From positions 372,001-436,000 of the forward strand of contig NZ_CAJNAT010000002.1 in assembly GCF_905220705.1 (NCBI RefSeq): DNA of 64,000 nucleotides. Direction: 5' to 3'. Each line of letters starts with the position of its first letter. Position 1 is the first letter of the stretch. The notes beneath the pieces are model-generated. The model was not told the origin of the DNA. It did no database searches and worked only from the letters and a program-made list of their open reading frames with translations. A program made the position numbers and the translations under genes. Positions 59,424 through 64,000 of this stretch are shown in pieces. Origin of the DNA: Paraburkholderia domus. GTDB lineage: Bacteria; Pseudomonadota; Gammaproteobacteria; Burkholderiales; Burkholderiaceae.

Positions 59424-60370
59424 CAAATTTTCCTGGTCGGGGTAGGGGTGTCCTTCGTCGCATCCAACGGTGCGGCGTTCAGCACCTGGCGCAGTTCGTC
59501 GGCGATGATCGAGATCAGCGCGTCCGCGGCGGCGCTTAGCGGCCGGCGCGGATGCGTAATGCAGACGATGTGGCGCACGATGCGTGGCGCCAGAATCGGA
59601 TACGCGCGCAGCGTGCCCGCCCGGACTGCGCGCTCGACCACGATACGCGGCAGGATGGTCGCGAAGCGTGTATTGCCGACCAGCTGCACGATGGTGCTGA
59701 GCACATCGATTTCGAAGCGCGGCGCGAGGAGCACGTCCTCGTGCTGCGCAGCGGTATCGAGCACGCCGCGCAAGCCGTGCCGCTTGGTCGGCAGCACCAG
59801 TTCGAGTTCGGGCAGCTTGGCCAGCTCGATCGCGTGCGGAAGGTCTGGGCCGTGTGCCGCACTGGTGGCGAGCACCATTTCTTCGTCGAGGATCGCTTGC
59901 GCATCGAGCGAGAGCTTGCCGCGCGGTTTGTTAATGAGTGCCGCATCGAGCTGGCCGCCGGCGACCCAGTCGATGAAGGTCGCGCTGTAGCCGTCGGAGA
60001 CGGTGACTTCGACGTACGGATATTTCTCGTGATAGCGCGACAGTGAATCGGCCAGCACGCTTTCGCTGATCGACGCGATCAAGCCGATCGACACACGCCC
60101 GGTGATGATCTCGTCGCGCTGGATCAGCTGCTGCCGCGCGTGCGCAAGGTCGCGCATGATCGGCAGGAAGAGCCGGTACATGAGCCGCCCGGCGGCGGTC
60201 GGCGTCATCCCATGCGAGCCGCGCTCGAACAGTTGCTGATGCAGCTCTTCCTCGAGCTTCGCGATCTGCATGCTGAGCGCCGGTTGCACGATATTCAGAC
60301 GCTTGGCCGCACGGGTGACCGAGCCGTCTTCGAACAGCGCGATGAAATATTGAATCTGCTTCAGGTCCAT
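59423..60370 (-). CDS. LysR-family regulator of the UbiD/UbiX cluster
   Basis: This 315-residue protein has the LysR helix-turn-helix (DLKQIQYFIALFEDGSVTRA, then VQPALSMQIAKLEEELHQQL) and a PBP2-type effector domain. It resembles NAC/CynR-type members of the family. It is transcribed with the aldehyde dehydrogenase and divergently from ubiD, with a 342-bp interval between them that carries a near-perfect inverted repeat at 60573-60593. It is the likely activator of the pathway, responding to its substrate or an intermediate. Confidence 0.9.
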   Translation of the reverse strand: MDLKQIQYFIALFEDGSVTRAAKRLNIVQPALSMQIAKLEEELHQQLFERGSHGMTPTAAGRLMYRLFLPIMRDLAHARQQLIQRDEIITGRVSIGLIASISESVLADSLSRYHEKYPYVEVTVSDGYSATFIDWVAGGQLDAALINKPRGKLSLDAQAILDEEMVLATSAAHGPDLPHAIELAKLPELELVLPTKRHGLRGVLDTAAQHEDVLLAPRFEIDVLSTIVQLVGNTRFATILPRIVVERAVRAGTLRAYPILAPRIVRHIVCITHPRRPLSAAADALISIIADELRQVLNAAPLDATKDTPTPTRKI

Positions 60371-60712
60371 GGGGGTGTTCGATCAGGCTTCCGCATTTTC
60401 ATTGTTTTTGATGTAGACGATCGACGTTATCAATTCTCGTGCGGTGGTAGTGCACTGTTTTCGTATGCACCAGCCTTGTCGATCTGTCACCAAAGGCCCG
60501 TCACAGTAGGAATAAAGGCGGTCGCTGCTATTAATACTCAGGACGCTGCTCAACGTCATCAGGGGTAACACTGATATCAGAATAAGTGATGTCGAAAATC
60601 AAAAAACACTATTAGAAGTTATACGCCATTCTCGCTACGCTCCATCCAAATCCACTGTGCGCTCGCTACACAAAGCAACGGGCGGACATCGACACGACAC
60701 ATGGAGACGTAA
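60371..60712. other. Divergent control interval between LysR and UbiD genes
   Basis: The interval is more AT-rich than its surroundings (60371-60620). It holds the candidate LysR site at 60573-60593 and should contain both divergent promoters. No small gene was found. Confidence 0.5.
60573..60593. promoter_or_regulatory. Candidate LysR-type operator upstream of ubiD
   Basis: GATATCA-N7-TGATGTC is an inverted repeat with six of seven bases paired, containing a T-N11-A core. It lies 120 bp before the UbiD start codon, a position compatible with activation. Confidence 0.45.
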
Positions 60713-62197
60713 ATGAGTTCTCGCGGTACCGCTTCCCTCGATACGACGGTTTCTCCGAGCGCCGGAGCGCGTCCCGCCCGCTCGCTGCGAAGCTGGCTCG
60801 AGCACCTGTCGGCGAGCGGGCGGGTGGCCACCATCGAAAAGCCCGTCGCGCTCAAGCACGAACTCGCAGCGATCGCGAAGAAGCTCGACGGCTCGCGCGC
60901 CGCAGTGTTCGTGCAGCCTGGCGGCCATGCGATTCCGGTGGTCAGCGGTTTCATGTCGAGGCGCGCGTGGATCGCCGAAGCGATGGGCGTGAGCGAGGAC
61001 CAGTTGCTGCAACGCTTTCGCGAAGCCGCCGAGCATCCGCTCGCGTGGCAGGAGGTCCCGGCGGATACCGCGCTGTGCCAGCAGGTCGTCCATACGCAAG
61101 GGATCGATCTACACAAGCTGCTGCCCATTCCGACACATAGCGAACACGATAGTGGCCCGTACATCACCGCCGGTCTCGTGATCGCGCGCAATCCGCGCAC
61201 CGGTATTCAGAACGTATCGATCAACCGGATCCAGGTGCATGGACCGGATCGCATGGCGATCCTGCTGCTGCCGCGCCATCTGTACGCGTTTCAGCGAACC
61301 GCGGAAGCCGCGGGCGAGCCACTCGACGTCGCCGTGGTGATTGGCGTCGATCCACTGACGATGCTCGCCTCCCAGGCGATTACGCCGATCGATCACGATG
61401 AGTTGGAGATCGCGGGCGCGCTGCACGGCGAGCCGCTGCCGGTCGTGAAGTGCGTGAGCAACGGTGTGAAGGTGCCGGCCTTCGCGGAGATCGTGATCGA
61501 AGGGCGCATCTTGCCGAACGTGCGCGAGCAGGAAGGCCCGTTCGGCGAGTTTCCGAAGTATTACAGCGCGCGAGAGGGGCGTGAGGTGATCGAGGTCACG
61601 GCGCTCACGCATCGCGCGAAGCCGATTTATCACACGATTGTGCCGGCCGAAATGGAACATCTGCTGCTCGGCGCGATTCCGCGCGAGGCGACGTTGCTCG
61701 CGCATCTGCAGCGCAGCCATCCGAATGTGAAGGACGTGCATCTGTCGGTCGGCGGCGTATGCCGTTATCACCTGTGGATCCAGTTCGAGAAGAAGCGCGA
61801 AGGCGAAGCGAAAAACGTGATCCTGTGTGCGTTCGGCGCCCACTACGACATCAAACAGGTGGTGGTGGTGGATACCGATGTGGACGTGCACGACCCCGCT
61901 GAAATCGAATGGGCCATCGCCACGCGCTTCCAGGCCGATCGTGATCTGGTCGTGATCGAAGGCGCGCAGGGCTCGCCGCTCGATCCGTCGACCACCGTGG
62001 GCCAGCCGGATGACGCCCCGGCGCACCTGCAGGGCATCAGCGCGAAGATGGGGCTCGACGCCACGCGGCCGGTGGTTTATGCGTCGCACGTGTTCACGCG
62101 CGTGCGCATTCCGGGGCAGGACTCGGTGGATCTGGAAGCGCTCGTCGCCAGCGACAACGCCGCGTTCGATAACTATCTGGGTGACGTTCATGCCTGA
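60713..62197 (+). CDS. UbiD-family prenylated-FMN-dependent decarboxylase
   Basis: This 494-residue (de)carboxylase acts on an unsaturated or aromatic acid and needs the prenylated flavin made by a UbiX enzyme. Family features are INRIQVHGPDRMAILLLPRH, then EGPFGEFPKYYSAREGREV and the final DVHDPAEIEWAIATRFQADR with its conserved acidic and arginine residues. The N-terminal ~30 residues are variable. The 3' end overlaps the UbiX gene by eight bases, a strong sign of coupling. Because a molybdenum hydroxylase follows, a furan, pyridine or similar heteroaromatic acid is plausible; ferulate/gallate-type substrates cannot be ruled out. Confidence 0.9.
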   Translation: MSSRGTASLDTTVSPSAGARPARSLRSWLEHLSASGRVATIEKPVALKHELAAIAKKLDGSRAAVFVQPGGHAIPVVSGFMSRRAWIAEAMGVSEDQLLQRFREAAEHPLAWQEVPADTALCQQVVHTQGIDLHKLLPIPTHSEHDSGPYITAGLVIARNPRTGIQNVSINRIQVHGPDRMAILLLPRHLYAFQRTAEAAGEPLDVAVVIGVDPLTMLASQAITPIDHDELEIAGALHGEPLPVVKCVSNGVKVPAFAEIVIEGRILPNVREQEGPFGEFPKYYSAREGREVIEVTALTHRAKPIYHTIVPAEMEHLLLGAIPREATLLAHLQRSHPNVKDVHLSVGGVCRYHLWIQFEKKREGEAKNVILCAFGAHYDIKQVVVVDTDVDVHDPAEIEWAIATRFQADRDLVVIEGAQGSPLDPSTTVGQPDDAPAHLQGISAKMGLDATRPVVYASHVFTRVRIPGQDSVDLEALVASDNAAFDNYLGDVHA

Positions 62198-62810
62198 CAA
62201 CAAGCGTGAGCGGATTGTCGTGGGCATTTCGGGCGCGAGCGGCGCATTGATCGGCGTGCGCCTGCTTGCCGCGCTGCGCCGCCTTGGCACCCATGAGACG
62301 CATCTGATCGTGTCGGCCTCCGGCGCGGTAACAGCGGCTCAGGAACTGGGCATGGCGCGCGGCGATCTGGAGAGCCTCGCCGACGTGGTCTACAACGTGC
62401 GTGATATCGGCGCGGCAGTGGCGAGCGGTTCGTTCATCACCGCGGGCATGGTCATTGCGCCGTGCTCGATGAAAACGCTCGCGGGCGTGGCCAATGGTTT
62501 CGCCGACAATCTGCTCACGCGCGCTGCTGACGTCATGCTCAAGGAGCGTCGCCGACTGGTGCTGGTCGCACGGGAAACACCGCTCAATCTCGCGCACTTG
62601 CGCAACATGACGCTCGCCACCGAGATGGGCGCGATCGTGATGCCGCCAGTGCCCGCGTTCTACGCCCATCCGAAGACCATCGAGGACGTGGTCGATCACA
62701 CCGTCGGCCGGATTCTGGATCTGTTCGGCATCGAGCACCGCGAGATCGCCCAGCGCTGGAGCGGACTCGCCGATGAGTTCGCGGGCCGCCGTGAAGGAGC
62801 CGACGAATGA
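62190..62810 (+). CDS. ubiX: UbiX-family flavin prenyltransferase
   Basis: This 206-residue enzyme attaches a dimethylallyl group to FMN to make the cofactor for the UbiD enzyme encoded just upstream. GISGASGALIGVRLL is the flavin-binding loop (residues about 12-26), SFITAGMVIAPCSMKTLAGV is the family signature and RRLVLVARETPLNLAHLRNM holds the phosphate-binding residues. The start ATG 62190 overlaps the ubiD stop by eight bases, and its own stop overlaps the following gene by ATGA. A dedicated local copy supports a catabolic rather than a ubiquinone role. Confidence 0.92.
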   Translation: MPDNKRERIVVGISGASGALIGVRLLAALRRLGTHETHLIVSASGAVTAAQELGMARGDLESLADVVYNVRDIGAAVASGSFITAGMVIAPCSMKTLAGVANGFADNLLTRAADVMLKERRRLVLVARETPLNLAHLRNMTLATEMGAIVMPPVPAFYAHPKTIEDVVDHTVGRILDLFGIEHREIAQRWSGLADEFAGRREGADE

Positions 62811-64000
62811 ACCAGCGCGACGTGATCAACTCAGGCAATGCTGCGACTGCAGAGGTTGAACCAGGCCACGACGAAAGCGTAAAGCGTCCGCGGACCTATC
62901 TTGGCCGCCCGATGGAGCGTCTCGAAGACCCGGCGATCCTGACGGGCCGTGGCCGCTATGGCGACGATATCGGCACCAAACCCGGCACGCTGCATGCGGC
63001 GATTCTGCGCTCGCCGCATGCACATGCAGAACTCGTTGCCATCAATACCGACGCCGCGTCGAAACTGCCAGGCGTGCGCGCGATCCTGACGCGCGACGAT
63101 CTGCGTGCGTGGTCGCGGCCCTTCGTGGTGGGCGTGAAATCGCCGATGGAGCAGTGGGCGCTCGCGATGGACCGCGTGCGCTATGTCGGCGAACCGGTCG
63201 CGGTGGTGCTAGCGGAATCGCGGGCCATCGCCGAAGACGGGCTCGATCTTCTCAAGGTCGACTATTCCACGCTCGATCCGGTCACGACGATCGAACAGGC
63301 GGCGAGCGAGGAATCAACGGTGCTGCATGAAAAGGTCGGCACCAATGTGATCAGCGACCGCCACTTCCGCTACGGCGATCCGGAAGCCGCGTTCGAGAAC
63401 GCGCCACATCGCGTGAAGCTGGTCGCGCATTATCCGCGCAATACCTGTGCGCCGATCGAATGCGGCGTGGTGATCGCCGAATATCTGGCGGGCGACGAAG
63501 GCTATGACGTTACGTCGAATTTCATGGGCCCGTTCTCGCTGCACGCGGTGATGGCGATGGCGCTGAACGTGCCGGCGAATCGTCTGCGTCACAAGGCGCC
63601 GCGCGATTCGGGCGGCAGCTTCGGCGTGAAGCAGGCGGTGTTTCCGTATGTCGTGCTGATGTGCCTCGCCTCCCGCAAGGCCGGCGCCCCGGTGAAGTGG
63701 GTCGAGGACCGGCTCGAACATCTGAGCGCGGCGACCTCCGCGACGGCACGCCTGTCGACGCTCGAGGCGGCTGTCGAAAGCGACGGCCGTATTACCGCGC
63801 TCTCATACGATCAACTTGAAGATTGCGGGGGCTATCTGCGCGCGCCGGAACCGGCGACGTTCTACCGGATGCATGGCTGCCTGACCGGCGCGTATGCCAT
63901 CGACAATCTGCTGGTGCGCAATCGCGTCGTGCTGACCAATAAGACGCCCACGGGTCTCGTGCGCGGCTTCGGCGGCCCGCAGGTTTACTTCGCGCTCGAA
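62807..64000 (+). CDS. Molybdopterin-binding large subunit of a xanthine dehydrogenase-family hydroxylase (partial)
   Basis: The first 398 codons are in the window; the gene continues past the right edge. After a ~30-residue variable leader comes the aldehyde oxidase/xanthine dehydrogenase a/b-hammerhead domain (RPMERLEDPAILTGRGRYGD, then LRSPHAHAELVAINTDAASK and VGEPVAVVLAESRAIAEDG). The molybdopterin-binding domain follows (PRDSGGSFGVKQAVFPYVVL, TNKTPTGLVRGFGGPQ). The enzyme would hydroxylate an aromatic ring carbon or oxidise an aldehyde or CoA ester with water as oxygen source. ATGA overlap with ubiX ties it to the same operon. Medium and small subunits, if present, lie beyond the window. 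Confidence 0.9.
   Translation, partial: MNQRDVINSGNAATAEVEPGHDESVKRPRTYLGRPMERLEDPAILTGRGRYGDDIGTKPGTLHAAILRSPHAHAELVAINTDAASKLPGVRAILTRDDLRAWSRPFVVGVKSPMEQWALAMDRVRYVGEPVAVVLAESRAIAEDGLDLLKVDYSTLDPVTTIEQAASEESTVLHEKVGTNVISDRHFRYGDPEAAFENAPHRVKLVAHYPRNTCAPIECGVVIAEYLAGDEGYDVTSNFMGPFSLHAVMAMALNVPANRLRHKAPRDSGGSFGVKQAVFPYVVLMCLASRKAGAPVKWVEDRLEHLSAATSATARLSTLEAAVESDGRITALSYDQLEDCGGYLRAPEPATFYRMHGCLTGAYAIDNLLVRNRVVLTNKTPTGLVRGFGGPQVYFALE

Overview
The window reads as chromosomal DNA of a Burkholderiaceae bacterium, most likely Paraburkholderia. The evidence is high GC with strong G/C third-position bias, three trimeric porins with QSSVTLYG or DSSVTLYG starts and terminal phenylalanine, a NasA-CysJ type fused nitrate reductase, FabV as enoyl reductase, and many LysR/AraC/GntR-controlled catabolic islands. 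This is inferred from gene content only. No rRNA, tRNA, IS transposase, integrase or CRISPR array was seen.

Layout. 1-3.9 kb: glycolate oxidase operon glcD-glcE-glcF (minus strand, glcF cut by the window edge) divergent from a GlcC-like GntR regulator, with twin TGGTNNNACCA operators between. 4.0-5.4 kb: MOSC protein and a stand-alone receiver. 5.4-14.9 kb: assimilatory nitrate/nitrite locus nirB-nirD-nasA(fusion)-nitrate transporter, preceded by an NtrC site pair, a sigma-54 promoter, an ANTAR-type hairpin and a leader terminator; a second sigma-54-like promoter precedes the transporter. 14.9-15.5 kb: a decaying SRPBCC/ArsR pair. 15.5-22.8 kb: porin divergent from an AldA-like dehydrogenase / MFS / enolase-superfamily dehydratase / GMC oxidoreductase operon, probably for a sugar acid or polyol. 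23-34.2 kb: LysR gene, then an arylalkylamine (phenylethylamine/tyramine-like) catabolic cluster: copper amine oxidase, membrane protein, phenylacetaldehyde-type dehydrogenase, AraC regulator, APC permease and porin. Two of its promoters share a bipartite AraC-type box. 34.2-36.6 kb: small hypothetical gene, trans-aconitate methyltransferase, LysR gene. 36.6-43.5 kb: polyamine catabolism (GntR, class III aminotransferase, PuuA-like glutamine synthetase, AraC, N-carbamoylputrescine amidase, acetylpolyamine amidohydrolase). 43.7-50.1 kb: orphan Rap1a/Tai-type immunity protein, darcynin/TetR pair, FabV, PBP1A. 50.1-57.9 kb: truncated MFS remnant, porin, small lipoprotein, cupin/AzoR/AhpD-like operon, an MCP lacking its start, and a PAS-GGDEF-EAL protein. 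58-64 kb: LysR-aldehyde dehydrogenase divergent from UbiD-UbiX-molybdenum hydroxylase (cut by the right edge), probably for a (hetero)aromatic acid or aldehyde.

The most unusual non-coding content is a family of five ~240-bp dispersed repeats (two inverted pairs and one single copy). Each carries a 15-bp perfect hairpin, and one copy shows a compensatory base-pair change. Two copies tightly bracket an aldehyde dehydrogenase gene, and one supplies the stop codon of a neighbouring gene. The best regulatory discoveries are the shared AraC-type box in the amine oxidase cluster, the layered nirB leader, and the paired ATTTGATCAAAT palindromes in the polyamine locus.
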